Source of the DNA: JAKFEW01 sp036675505
GTDB taxonomy: Bacteria; Cyanobacteriota; Sericytochromatia; S15B-MN24; JAQBPE01
Length of the DNA stretch: 64,000 bases
NCBI GenBank assembly: GCA_036675505.1
Contig: JAKFEW010000105.1
Span: forward strand, 1 to 64,000
Reading direction: 5' to 3'
Below the pieces are notes generated by a model that was not told the origin of the DNA, did not search any database, and saw only the letters and a list, made by a program, of their open reading frames with translations. How positions within the stretch are numbered: the stretch's first letter is position 1; each line of letters opens with the position of its first letter. A program made the translations under genes and the position numbers. Shown here one piece after another: positions 48,273 to 56,763 of this stretch.

Positions 48273-49631
48273 TTGAAGCTCTCCATTCGTCTCGCCGTGA
48301 CCGGCGCCCTGCTCGGCGCGGCCGGTTGCGCTGCACCCACGGCCCCGACCTCGGCGCCCGAACCGGGCGCCGTGCCCACCACCTCGCGAGCGGCGATCGC
48401 CGCGGCCCCCCCTTCCGCGTTCCGGCTCATGTCCGCCGACGAGCCGCTCGCGGTGATCGTGCGCTGGAAGGCCGGCAAGGAAGGCAAGCAGCCGACCCGC
48501 GGGCGCGTCAAGCGCGCCATGTTGCTCGCGCGCGCCCAGGTCATCGCCGTCGCCGACGCGACCCAGCGCGACGCGCTGCTGCTCGAGCTCGAGGCCGACC
48601 CGGACGTCGAGTGGGCCGAGCCCGATCACCGGCTGCACGCGTTCGCGACGGCGAACGACCCGCTGATCGGCTACCAGTGGCCGGTGCCCAAGATCAACCT
48701 GCTCGCGTCCTGGGACCTCGGCCGAGGCTGGGGCGTCACCGTCGCCGTGCTCGACACCGGCGTCGACGCCGCCCACCCGGACCTCGCGGGCCAGGTGATC
48801 GCGGGCCCCGACCTCGTGCAGAACGACGGCAACCCGGCCGACGACCACGGCCACGGCACGCACGTGGCCGGCACGATCGCCGCGCTCGCGAACAACGGCC
48901 TGGGCGTGGTCGGCGTGGCGCCCGGCGCGAAGGTGCTGGCGGTCAAGGTGCTGGCCTCGAACGGGTCGGGCGACACCTCGGACATCGCGGACGGCATCAT
49001 CGCCTCGTACCAGCGGGGCGCGAAGGTCCTCAACCTGAGCCTCGGCGGCCCGTACGACACCACCACCATGCGCCAAGCGGTGGCCCAGGCCCAGCAAGCC
49101 GGCGCGGTCGTGGTCGCGGCGGCCGGCAACGACGGCGTGGACCGCCTGAGCTACCCGGCGGCCTACCCGGGCGTGCTCGCGGTGGGCGCGACGACCAGCG
49201 CGGACGCGCGCGCGGCGTTCTCGAACTTCGGCGCCTGGGTCAACGTGGCGGCGCCCGGCGACGCGATCGCGAGCACGGCCAAGGGCGGCGGCTACCAGTA
49301 CATGAGCGGCACCAGCATGGCCGCGCCCCACGTGGCGGCGCTCGCGGCGTCGCTGCGCGCGAAGCGCCCGGACTGGACGGTCGCCCAGGTGCGCGAGGCA
49401 ATCCTGACGACCGGCGCGCCGGTCGCGGGCTTCGCGTCGAACCCCGCGCTGCGCCGCATCGACGCGCTCGCGGCGCTGCGGGCGACCACGACCACGACCG
49501 CCAGCCCGACGCCCGCGCCGACCCCCACGCCCGCGCCGACGCCGACGGCCGCCGTGACGCCGGCGCCCACCCCCACGCCGGTCGCGACGGCCACGCCGCG
49601 CGTGCGCGGCAAGGGCAAGTCGGGCAACTGA
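48273..49631 (+). CDS. Subtilisin-like (S8) serine protease, lipoprotein, copy 1
   Basis: 452 residues from TTG 48273 (AAGG 9 nt upstream); earlier starts would extend the signal unhelpfully. Lipobox LGAAGC. A propeptide (about 45-125, inhibitor-I9-like, 'ADPDVEWAEPDHR') precedes the peptidase: Asp in 'VAVLDTGVDAAHPDL', His in 'DDHGHGTHVAGTIA', oxyanion Asn in 'VVAAAGND', Ser in 'YMSGTSMAAPHVAAL'. C-terminus is a Thr/Pro linker and a short basic tail. Probably matures by autocleavage and is attached to a membrane. A close paralog follows directly. Confidence 0.92.
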   Translation: MKLSIRLAVTGALLGAAGCAAPTAPTSAPEPGAVPTTSRAAIAAAPPSAFRLMSADEPLAVIVRWKAGKEGKQPTRGRVKRAMLLARAQVIAVADATQRDALLLELEADPDVEWAEPDHRLHAFATANDPLIGYQWPVPKINLLASWDLGRGWGVTVAVLDTGVDAAHPDLAGQVIAGPDLVQNDGNPADDHGHGTHVAGTIAALANNGLGVVGVAPGAKVLAVKVLASNGSGDTSDIADGIIASYQRGAKVLNLSLGGPYDTTTMRQAVAQAQQAGAVVVAAAGNDGVDRLSYPAAYPGVLAVGATTSADARAAFSNFGAWVNVAAPGDAIASTAKGGGYQYMSGTSMAAPHVAALAASLRAKRPDWTVAQVREAILTTGAPVAGFASNPALRRIDALAALRATTTTTASPTPAPTPTPAPTPTAAVTPAPTPTPVATATPRVRGKGKSGN

Positions 49632-49637
49632 GCCCAG

Positions 49638-49670
49638 CGGCGAGCGGACCCCAGAAGTCCGCTCGCCGCC
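49638..49670 (+). terminator. Hairpin terminator after protease copy 1
   Basis: 13-bp perfect stem 49638-49650 / 49658-49670, loop CCCAGAA, followed by CTTCATT. Shares the GGCGAGCG core with the hairpins at 17054 and 48167. Confidence 0.8.
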
Positions 49671-49736
49671 TTCATTCGCGCGCGCCCCATGGCAGGATGC
49701 GATCGGCAAGGCGATGAGACTGCGGGGGATTCGACC

Positions 49737-51248
49737 GTGAGCCGTTCCATTCGGCCGCTCCTCACGGGCGGCCTGCTCGCCCTGGCGAGCTGCGCCGCGC
49801 CGCCCGAGCCGGCCCTGGTCCCGCCCGCGGTCCCTTCGCACCCCCCGCGATCCGCGTTCCACCTCACGAACGCCGAAGCGGCACAGGCGGTGATCGTACG
49901 CTGGCAGCCCGGCAAGGCAGGCAAGCGGCCCAGCCGGGGCCGCGTCAAGCGCGCGCTGCTGCTCGCCCGCACGCAGGTCGTCGTGGTCGCCGACCTGGCC
50001 CAGCGCGACGCGTTGCTGGGTGAGCTCGCGGCCGACCCGGACGTGGAATGGGCCGAGCCCGATGAACGCATGTACGCCTCGGCGACCGCGAACGATCCGC
50101 TGCTCGGCGCGCAGTGGGCGGTGCCGAAGACGCGGCTGCTGGAAGCCTGGGACCTCGGCCGGGGCTGGGGCGTGACCGTCGCCGTGATCGACACGGGCAT
50201 CGACGCGTCGCACCCGGACCTCGCGGGCCGGGTCGCCTGGGGCCCGGACTTCGTGCAGGACGACGGCAACCCGGCCGACGACCACGGCCACGGCACGCAT
50301 GTGGCCGGCACGGTCGCCGCGCTCGCGAACAACGGCATCGGCGTGGTCGGCGTGGCGCCCGGCGCGCGGGTGCTGGCCGTGAAGGTGCTCAACGCCGAGG
50401 CCTGGGGCTATTGGTCCGACATCGCGGACGGCGTGATCGCGTCCTACCAGCGCGGCGCGCGGGTGCTCAACCTCAGCCTCGGCGGCGCCAGCGACTCCTA
50501 CACGCTGCGCGCGGCGATCGCCCAGGCCCAGCAGGCCGGCGCGCTCGTGGTCGCGGCGGCCGGCAACAACGCGACGGACCAGCTCCACTACCCGGCCGCC
50601 TACCCCGGCGTGATCGCCGTGGGCGCGACGACCCGCACCGACGCGCGCGCGGCCTTCTCGACCTTCGGCGCCTGGGTCGCCGTCGCCGCGCCGGGCGAGG
50701 GCATCGTGAGCACGGCGAAGGGCGGTGGCTACGCCTATATGTCCGGGACGAGCATGGCGACGCCCCAGGTGGCGGCGCTGGCCGCGCTGCTGCGCGCGCG
50801 GCGCCCCGACTGGACGCCCGCGCAGGTGCGCGCCGCGATCACCACGACCGGCGCGCCCGTGACGGGCTTCGAGGCGAACCCCGCGCTCAGGCGCATCGAC
50901 GCCCGCGCGGCGATGCAGGCGACGGCGACCGCCAGCCCGACGCCCACGCCGGCCCCCACAGGCGACACGACGCCGCCCGCGGTCTGGTCCCTGACCGCGT
51001 CGAACATCAAGGCCACGACGGCCACGGTGACCTGGTCGACCAGCGAGGCTGCGGACGGCCAGGTGGAATTCGGCCCCAGCACGGCGCTCGGCACGCGCTC
51101 GGCGCTCCAGACCGCGTACACGACCTGGCACAGCTTCGGCCTGGCCGGCCTGGCGCGTGGCACGACGTATTACTACAGGGTCCGCTCGAAGGACCGGGCC
51201 GGCAACCTGGCCGTCTCGACGCTGCGGTCCTTCAAGACCTCCTGGTGA
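49737..51248 (+). CDS. Subtilisin-like (S8) serine protease with C-terminal Fn3-like domain, copy 2
   Basis: 503 residues from GTG 49737 (GGGGGA upstream). Lipoprotein signal (LASC). Propeptide about 40-110, then the S8 domain with Asp in 'VAVIDTGIDASHPDL', His in 'DDHGHGTHVAGTVA', Asn in 'VVAAAGNNA' and Ser in 'YMSGTSMATPQVAAL'. After a Thr/Pro linker (about 398-412) comes a fibronectin-III/purple-phosphatase-N-like domain of about 90 residues ('TVTWSTSEAADGQVEFGP', 'LARGTTYYYRVRSKDRAGN') that copy 1 lacks. A diverged tandem duplicate. Confidence 0.92.
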   Translation: MSRSIRPLLTGGLLALASCAAPPEPALVPPAVPSHPPRSAFHLTNAEAAQAVIVRWQPGKAGKRPSRGRVKRALLLARTQVVVVADLAQRDALLGELAADPDVEWAEPDERMYASATANDPLLGAQWAVPKTRLLEAWDLGRGWGVTVAVIDTGIDASHPDLAGRVAWGPDFVQDDGNPADDHGHGTHVAGTVAALANNGIGVVGVAPGARVLAVKVLNAEAWGYWSDIADGVIASYQRGARVLNLSLGGASDSYTLRAAIAQAQQAGALVVAAAGNNATDQLHYPAAYPGVIAVGATTRTDARAAFSTFGAWVAVAAPGEGIVSTAKGGGYAYMSGTSMATPQVAALAALLRARRPDWTPAQVRAAITTTGAPVTGFEANPALRRIDARAAMQATATASPTPTPAPTGDTTPPAVWSLTASNIKATTATVTWSTSEAADGQVEFGPSTALGTRSALQTAYTTWHSFGLAGLARGTTYYYRVRSKDRAGNLAVSTLRSFKTSW

Positions 51249-51264
51249 CCCACCCGCTGAGCTG

Positions 51265-51819
51265 CTAGACCCGCCGGAAGTTCTGGATCAGCCGATCCAC
51301 GTCCCCGAAGAGCCCGCGCATGAACCCGACCACCCGGTCGAGGATCCCGCGCCCGGTGGCGAACGCCTGGTCCACCACCCCGCGCAGGTTGTCGAGCACC
51401 TGCCCGCCCTGCCGGCCGACGTTCGCCACGGCCGCGTCGGCATTCCGCAGCCCCGGGTTCTGCGGCGCCGGGCGGAACATGTCGCGCACGCCACGCAGCA
51501 GATCGTCGAAGAAGCCGCCGCCCTGGGGCGCAGGCGCCGCGGCGAGCGGCCCGCCGCCCTGGGGTGCTGGCGGCGCCGCGGCTCTGACCGCGCCGCCGAC
51601 CGGCGCCTCGCCGGGCAAGCCGATGCCGGCCAGCTCGCCCAGCGCGGGCAGGATGCCGGCGTCGCCACCGAGCGCCGACGGCGAGTCGGGCGGCGGCGCC
51701 TGCCAGGCCGGCGGGTCCACCGGCAGGTCGACAGGCCCAGCCGCCCGGGCGTTCGGGCAGCCACCCGGCCCGCAATTGCCCCCGCGGGGCGCCAAGAAAC
51801 TCAAAAACCCGCAGCCCAT
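51265..51819 (-). CDS. Hypothetical Gly/Pro-rich protein
   Basis: 184 residues from ATG 51819 (GGAGGGTTC ribosome binding site). Starts 'MGCGFLSFLAPRGGNCGPGG' with three cysteines, then a Pro/Gly-rich low-complexity middle with 'APPAPQGGGPLAAAPAPQGG' repeats, and a helical C-terminus 'GGQVLDNLRGVVDQAFATGR', 'ILDRVVGFMRGLFGDVDRLI'. No cleavable signal. Function unknown. Convergent with protease copy 2 (16 bp between stops) and no terminator between them. Confidence 0.68.
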   Translation of the reverse strand: MGCGFLSFLAPRGGNCGPGGCPNARAAGPVDLPVDPPAWQAPPPDSPSALGGDAGILPALGELAGIGLPGEAPVGGAVRAAAPPAPQGGGPLAAAPAPQGGGFFDDLLRGVRDMFRPAPQNPGLRNADAAVANVGRQGGQVLDNLRGVVDQAFATGRGILDRVVGFMRGLFGDVDRLIQNFRRV

Positions 51820-51942
51820 GAACGAACCCTCCGCACGAAGCCTCTCCGGAGCGCGCGCGATCGCGCCCGAAAGGCTTGTCCGGCGTTCGAAGACCGTCAA
51901 TTCTTATCGCGCCGCTAAGCCTGCGCTAAACCCACATAACCC

Positions 51943-51971
51943 TTGCCAGCTCGACGGCACCTCCCTAAACT
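51943..51971 (+). promoter_or_regulatory. Vegetative promoter of the S9 peptidase gene
   Basis: TTGCCA (51943-51948), 17-bp spacer, TAAACT (51966-51971). A leader of about 30 nt carries AGGAG. Confidence 0.72.
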
Positions 51972-52007
51972 GTGGTGCTTCGTTCACCCGACAGGAGAAC
52001 CGATTCG

Positions 52008-53933
52008 ATGCGCCTCCCGCACCCGTTCCGCTCGACCGCCATCCTGGCTGCGGCCGCGCTGCTCGCCACGCTCGCGGCCCCGGCCCTGGCCCACCCGCCC
52101 GCGGGCACGGTCCACGGCCCGCACCAGGCCGCCAAGGCGCCCGTGTACCCGATCCAGCAATACCTGCAAATCCGCAGCGCGAGCGGTGGCACCTTCACGC
52201 CCGACGGCAAGGATCTGATGTTCGCCACGAACATCACGGGCGTCTCGCAGCTGTGGCGCGTCGCGGCCGCGGGCGGCTGGCCGCACCAGGCCACGTTCTT
52301 CGAGGACTCGGTGCGCTGGTCGTCCAGGCCGCCGCGCGGCGACAAGATGCTCTTCGGCAAGGACAAGGGCGGCAACGAGCGGGTCCAGCTGCACCTGATC
52401 CGGCCGGACGGCACCGGCCACGTGCAGCTGACCGACAACCCCAAGGCGATCCATGCCTTCGGCGGCTGGTCGCCCGACGGGAAGGCGATCACCTACGCCA
52501 GCAACGCCCGCAACGAAGCCTACTTCGACATCTACACGATGGACCTCGCCACCCGCCGCGCGCGCCGCGTGCTCCAGCATGACGGCACCAATTACGCCGC
52601 GGCCTGGTCGCCGGACGGGCGCTATCTGGTGTTCAGCCGCGTCGACACGCCATCCAACTCGAACCTCTGGCTGCTCGACCTGCGCACAGGCCATACGCGC
52701 CTGCTCACCCCCCACCAGGGCAACGCGGACTACTCGCCTGCGGGCTTCGGCCGCGACGGCCGCCTCTACCTCACGACCGACCAGGGCCGCGAGTTCACGG
52801 GCCTCGCGTCGATGGACGTTCGGTCTGGCCGCATGCGCTTCCTCACGCCCGACGTCGCCGACGTCGAGGGCGTGGCGCTGAACGACCAGGCCACGCGCCT
52901 CACCTGGCTGGTCAACCGCGAAGGCTACTCGGAAGCCTGGGTCGCCGGGCTCGGCGCCGCGGGCGCGCACAAGCTCCCGAACCTCCCCAAGGGCGTGCTC
53001 TCGAGCCCCGACTGGGCGCCCGATGGCCGGCGCCTCTCGCTGACCTTCTCGGGCCCCGCGCACACCTACGACGTGTGGACCTACGACCTGGCCACGAGCC
53101 GCTTCGCGCAGGTCACGAACAGCGCGCTCGCGGGCGTGCCGCGCGAGAGCTTCGTGGCGCCCTCGCTGGTGCGCTACCCGAGCTTCGACGGCCGCAAGAT
53201 CCCGGCCTTCCTGTATCTGCCCAAAGGCGCCCGCCGCGACGGCAAGTTGCCCACGATCGTCTACGTGCACGGTGGCCCTGAAGGCCAGGAGCGGCCGGAC
53301 TTCGCGAGCTCGTTCCAGTACTACATCAGCCGCGGCTACGCGCTCTTCGCGCTGAATATCCGCGGCTCGGTCGGCTACGGCCGCACCTACACCCACCTCG
53401 ACGACGTCCGCAAGCGCAAGGACGCGATCCGCGACGTCGAGCACGCGGTGAAGTGGCTGCGCGGCTCAGGCTGGGCCGACCCGGCCAAGCACGTCGTGAT
53501 GGGCGGCAGCTACGGCGGTTACATGACGCTCGCGTGCCTCACCATGCAGCCCGAGCTCTGGGCGGCCGGCGTCGACACGGTCGGCATGTCGAACCTCGAG
53601 ACGTTCCTCGAGAACACGGGCCCCTGGCGCCGGCCGCTGCGCGAGGCCGAGTACGGCTCGCTCGCGCGCGACCGCGATTTCCTGCGCGAGGTCTCGCCGA
53701 TCCACCACGTGCACAAGATCAAGGCGCCGCTCATGGTCATCCAGGGCGCCAACGACCCGCGCGTGCCGAAGAGCGAAGCGGACCAGATGGTCGCGACCTT
53801 GCGCGCCAAGGGCCACCCGGTCGAGTACCTGCTCTTCGCGGACGAGGGGCATGGCGTCGCCAAGCTGCCGAACCGCATCAAGTCGTTCACCGCGACGGCG
53901 GCCTTCCTCGACAAGTACGTGAAGGGCCAGTAG
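52008..53933 (+). CDS. S9 family prolyl oligopeptidase-type peptidase, exported
   Basis: 641 residues; signal peptide ends 'APALAH'. An N-terminal beta-propeller of TolB-like blades (about 50-370; 'GGTFTPDGKDLMFATN', 'AAAWSPDGRYLVFSR') and a C-terminal alpha/beta hydrolase with Ser in 'MGGSYGGYMTLACL' (near residue 503), Asp in 'QGANDPRVPKSEADQ' (near 580) and His in 'DEGHGVAKLPNR' (near 612). Typical for acylaminoacyl- or dipeptidyl-peptidases of subfamily S9C; cleaves short peptides in the periplasm. Four bases before the next gene's start. Confidence 0.94.
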   Translation: MRLPHPFRSTAILAAAALLATLAAPALAHPPAGTVHGPHQAAKAPVYPIQQYLQIRSASGGTFTPDGKDLMFATNITGVSQLWRVAAAGGWPHQATFFEDSVRWSSRPPRGDKMLFGKDKGGNERVQLHLIRPDGTGHVQLTDNPKAIHAFGGWSPDGKAITYASNARNEAYFDIYTMDLATRRARRVLQHDGTNYAAAWSPDGRYLVFSRVDTPSNSNLWLLDLRTGHTRLLTPHQGNADYSPAGFGRDGRLYLTTDQGREFTGLASMDVRSGRMRFLTPDVADVEGVALNDQATRLTWLVNREGYSEAWVAGLGAAGAHKLPNLPKGVLSSPDWAPDGRRLSLTFSGPAHTYDVWTYDLATSRFAQVTNSALAGVPRESFVAPSLVRYPSFDGRKIPAFLYLPKGARRDGKLPTIVYVHGGPEGQERPDFASSFQYYISRGYALFALNIRGSVGYGRTYTHLDDVRKRKDAIRDVEHAVKWLRGSGWADPAKHVVMGGSYGGYMTLACLTMQPELWAAGVDTVGMSNLETFLENTGPWRRPLREAEYGSLARDRDFLREVSPIHHVHKIKAPLMVIQGANDPRVPKSEADQMVATLRAKGHPVEYLLFADEGHGVAKLPNRIKSFTATAAFLDKYVKGQ

Positions 53934-53937
53934 CGCC

Positions 53938-54237
53938 ATGCACCGACTCGCCCTGCTCGCAGCCGCCCTGCTCGTCACGGCCGCCTGCAACAACATCCCC
54001 GGCCTGACCCAACAGGTCTGCCCGAACCGCTGGTTCGACGAAGCCGACACCGATCGTGACCGGGTGGTCACGCTGGCGGAGTACGAGAAGTGGCGCACCA
54101 CCTGCACGGGCTGCGAAGCCTGGGCCGGCTGGTTCGCGACCGGCGACGCCAATGGCGACGGGCGCGTGACGCTGCCCGAGACCTGCTCGATCAAGGGCGT
54201 GCCCTACGTGGCCCCCACGGCGTCGCCCGCGCCGTAA
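53938..54237 (+). CDS. Small EF-hand lipoprotein
   Basis: 99 residues; lipobox VTAAC (Cys17). Two calcium-loop candidates: 'DEADTDRDRVVTLAEYEKW' near residue 34 and 'TGDANGDGRVTLPE' near residue 68, the latter a good DxNxDGxV loop. Two further Cys pairs ('TTCTGCEAW') could form disulfides. Directly follows the S9 peptidase, likely in one transcript. Resembles the longer EF-hand lipoprotein at 16392. Confidence 0.82.
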   Translation: MHRLALLAAALLVTAACNNIPGLTQQVCPNRWFDEADTDRDRVVTLAEYEKWRTTCTGCEAWAGWFATGDANGDGRVTLPETCSIKGVPYVAPTASPAP

Positions 54238-54257
54238 GGCGCAAGGGCCGCGAAAAA

Positions 54258-54286
54258 GCCGCCGAGCGGATGCTCGGCGGCCTTTT
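54258..54286 (+). terminator. Rho-independent terminator
   Basis: 10-bp stem 54258-54267 / 54272-54281, loop GGAT, then C and TTTT. Confidence 0.9.
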
Positions 54287-54332
54287 CGAGTGGAGTAGAG
54301 GAGTAGTGGAGTAGAGAGCGGAGTTTGAGAGC

Positions 54333-55538
54333 TTACGCGGCGACCGCCTTCGCTTCGCCTTCCTTCGCCTTGTTGGCGATGTCGCGCTTCTGGCGCTCTT
54401 CCTCGAGCCAGGCCATGATCATCTTGAGCAGCTCTTCGATGCCCGCGTTGCCTTCCGGCTTGGCCTCGTTGACCTGCTGCTGCAGGTCCGCGGCGGGCTT
54501 CTCTTCACCCTTCGCGGCGCCGCCGAGCAGCTCCTCGAGCTTGGCGAACAGGTCGGCGAACTGCGCGTTGGCCGGGTCAGCCTTGAGCTTCGCGAGGTTG
54601 GCCTTGATGTCCGTCAGCGCCTTGTCGTCGCCCTCGGCCGGCTTGGCTTCACCTTCGACCGGCTTCACTTCGCCTTCGACCGGCTTGGCTTCGCCGTCGG
54701 CGGGCTTCGCCTCGACCGCGCCGCCCGCGGGCTTCTCGCCGAACATGTCCTCTTCGCCCTTGGCGCGCCACTCTTCGATGAAGGCGTCCGTGTTGTTGAC
54801 GTCCATCTGCTTGCCGTCCCGGGCGACGAAGTCGTTGGTCATATCGGTGTCGGAGTCGAGCGCGCCGAGCGAGCCCGAGACGTCGCCATCCACGCGCTCC
54901 GGCGAGGCGTCGGCGGTGATGTCCATGTAGGTGCCGCGGTCGTGGGTCGTGACCTTGTCGCCGGCGGCCGAGGTGATCTCGTAGCCCTTGCCGCTCTTGG
55001 TGATCGAGCCGCCGCCGGGGATCTCGAACTTCTCGCCTTCCTTCACCTCGATCGGCTTGCCGTTGAAGGTGATGGTGTCCTTGGCCGCGTCGACCTTGAC
55101 GATGTCGCCGCCCTTGTTGACCTTCACCGCGGCGGCCGTGTTGACGGTGGCCTGCGGGTTGCGGTCCCAGGGATCCTGGCGGGTCTGGAGCTCGAAGTCG
55201 CCGGACTTGGCGCGCATCTTCACGAACACGCCGGTCTTCATGTTGTCGAACTTGAGGCCGTCAGCGGTGGTCTCGTGCGGGTCGCCGACCGAGCTCGTGT
55301 GGAAGCCCTTCACCTTCTCCGCAGGCGTCGAGGAGGAGCTCGGCGGCAGCGAGGACGTGCTCTGCTCACCCGTGCTCGAAGCCACCTTGTTGGTGTCGGC
55401 GGGGGTGGCGGCCTTCGCCTCTTCGGGCTTCGCGGCCTCGGGCGCGGCAACCACTGGTGCGGGCGCGGCGGCGGCGGCGGGAACGGCGGGGGTGGCCTGG
55501 GGCAGACCGACGACGGGGGTGGTGGCGTTGACCGGCAT
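54333..55538 (-). CDS. VWD-domain protein without signal peptide, Ala/Pro and Glu/Pro repeats
   Basis: 401 residues, AAGGAGCTACATC upstream of ATG. An Ala/Pro/Thr-rich N-terminus of about 75 residues leads to 'SVGDPHETTADGLKFDNMKT', 'GVFVKMRAKSGDFELQTRQD', the opening of a von Willebrand factor type D domain (GDPH..T.DG..F). It continues to about residue 210 with 'AKDTITFNGKPIEVKEGEKF'. An acidic repeat follows at about 275-300 with PVEGEVKPVEGEAKP, then a charged helical tail. No signal peptide is evident, so export, if any, would use another route. Rich in acidic residues, with no Cys in the VWD part, which is unlike eukaryotic VWD. Confidence 0.78.
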   Translation of the reverse strand: MPVNATTPVVGLPQATPAVPAAAAAPAPVVAAPEAAKPEEAKAATPADTNKVASSTGEQSTSSLPPSSSSTPAEKVKGFHTSSVGDPHETTADGLKFDNMKTGVFVKMRAKSGDFELQTRQDPWDRNPQATVNTAAAVKVNKGGDIVKVDAAKDTITFNGKPIEVKEGEKFEIPGGGSITKSGKGYEITSAAGDKVTTHDRGTYMDITADASPERVDGDVSGSLGALDSDTDMTNDFVARDGKQMDVNNTDAFIEEWRAKGEEDMFGEKPAGGAVEAKPADGEAKPVEGEVKPVEGEAKPAEGDDKALTDIKANLAKLKADPANAQFADLFAKLEELLGGAAKGEEKPAADLQQQVNEAKPEGNAGIEELLKMIMAWLEEERQKRDIANKAKEGEAKAVAA

Positions 55539-55619
55539 GATGTAGCTCCTTCTCTCTTAGGGGGGCGACGCTGGCGCTCACGACGCTTTCCCGACGTCAT
55601 GGACCAGGTGGGGGTGCCT

Positions 55620-55667
55620 GACCGAAAACCGAACTCTCTCGACCGAAAACTGACCGAATTGACCGAA
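55620..55667. repeat. Cluster of GACCGAA direct repeats
   Basis: GACCGAA occurs at 55620-55626, 55641-55647, 55652-55658 and 55661-55667, and AACCGAA lies nearby. Read on the minus strand (TTCGGTC), they lie in the upstream region of the VWD gene and look like binding-site copies. Confidence 0.6.
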
Positions 55668-55701
55668 CCGGTGGGTAACTTTTCGTGGGCCTCCTTCGCG
55701 G

Positions 55702-56763
55702 TTACGCCGGCATCGCCGCCGTGCGGTTGAGCGGACCGGTGCCACGGAAGGGCGTGATGTTCGAGGGGGGCGCCTCCGGGGCCCTGTGCTCGTCGCCCAT
55801 TGCCTGGCGCATCTCGGCAAGCAAGGTGCGGATACGCATGACCGCCATTTGGGCGATCTCTCGGTACTTGCGGGTGTTGAGCAGCGCTTCGTAGTTCGCG
55901 AGCGCCGGCTCGAGGTAATTCATATCCTCCTGGAGGATGGCGGCCTGGTAGTAGGCCTCGAAACAGGTGGGGTCGATCGTCCTCGCCTCGAGGAAGAAGC
56001 TGAGCGCGTTCTCCCGATTCTTGAGCACGAGCTGGATCTTGCCGAGCTTGAGGAACACCGGCCCCGTGGCGGCTTTCAGCGCGACCACCTTCTTGAGCTC
56101 GATGAACGCCTGTCGGTAATCCTTGATGCGCTCGAAGATCTCGGCGAGCATCACGTAGGCCGGCGCGTAGTCGGGCTTGAGCTGCTTCACGAGGTGCAGC
56201 TGAACCATCGCCCGCTTGAGGTCTTTCTGCTCGATGCTGATCTGCGCCAGGTAGTAGTGCGCGACGACCGCCTTGCGGTCCAGATACACCGCCCGTTCGA
56301 AGGCCTTGGTGGCCTCGGCGAGCCGCTTCTGATCGAGGAACGTGATGCCCAGCCGGATGAAGCCATCCGTGAAGTTGGGGTTCTGGGCCACCGCCATCTG
56401 GAAGTAGTGCTCCGCGGTGGTGTAATCCTGCCGCGCGTGGGCCACCTCTCCCAGGTGGTAGACCACCCGGTCCACGCCCGGGTCCATACAGTGGGCGCTG
56501 TAGAAGTACTCCTCCGCTTTGTCGAACTCGCCCAACGCTTGGTGGATTTTCGCGATGGTCACGTAGGTCTGGACCCGGTACGGCTCCATCTCGAGCGCCT
56601 CGGCCAGCAGCGGCAGCGCCGCGTCGTAGTTGCCGGACTCGAAGGCGGCCGTTCCCTCCGCCAGTGGGTCTCGCGGGACCTCCTGTTTACATAACTCCTT
56701 GACGTGCCTCTCCGCTTCGGGGAACAACGCGATGAGCTTGGATTTGAGGCTGCTCGTAAGCAT
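55702..56763 (-). CDS. Tetratricopeptide repeat protein
   Basis: 353 residues from ATG 56763, a row of about 8-9 TPR units ('GTAAFESGNYDAALPLLAEA', 'AKIHQALGEFDKAEEYFYSA', 'GEVAHARQDYTTAEHYFQMA', 'AEIFERIKDYRQAFIELKKV'). Short N-terminal helix before the repeats and a Pro-rich C-terminal tail. Cytoplasmic. An alternative start at 56871 adds 36 residues of AT-rich, non-typical codon use and is less likely; the chosen ATG has GGGAG 11 nt upstream, longer than ideal. A TadD-like role is possible but the gene is not next to the Tad operon. Confidence 0.85.
   Translation of the reverse strand: MLTSSLKSKLIALFPEAERHVKELCKQEVPRDPLAEGTAAFESGNYDAALPLLAEALEMEPYRVQTYVTIAKIHQALGEFDKAEEYFYSAHCMDPGVDRVVYHLGEVAHARQDYTTAEHYFQMAVAQNPNFTDGFIRLGITFLDQKRLAEATKAFERAVYLDRKAVVAHYYLAQISIEQKDLKRAMVQLHLVKQLKPDYAPAYVMLAEIFERIKDYRQAFIELKKVVALKAATGPVFLKLGKIQLVLKNRENALSFFLEARTIDPTCFEAYYQAAILQEDMNYLEPALANYEALLNTRKYREIAQMAVMRIRTLLAEMRQAMGDEHRAPEAPPSNITPFRGTGPLNRTAAMPA

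Noticed and set aside
48246..51131. 961-codon antisense frame across both proteases
   Set aside because: Arg/Gly repeats reflecting the complement of the protease duplication; catalytic motifs are only on the plus strand.
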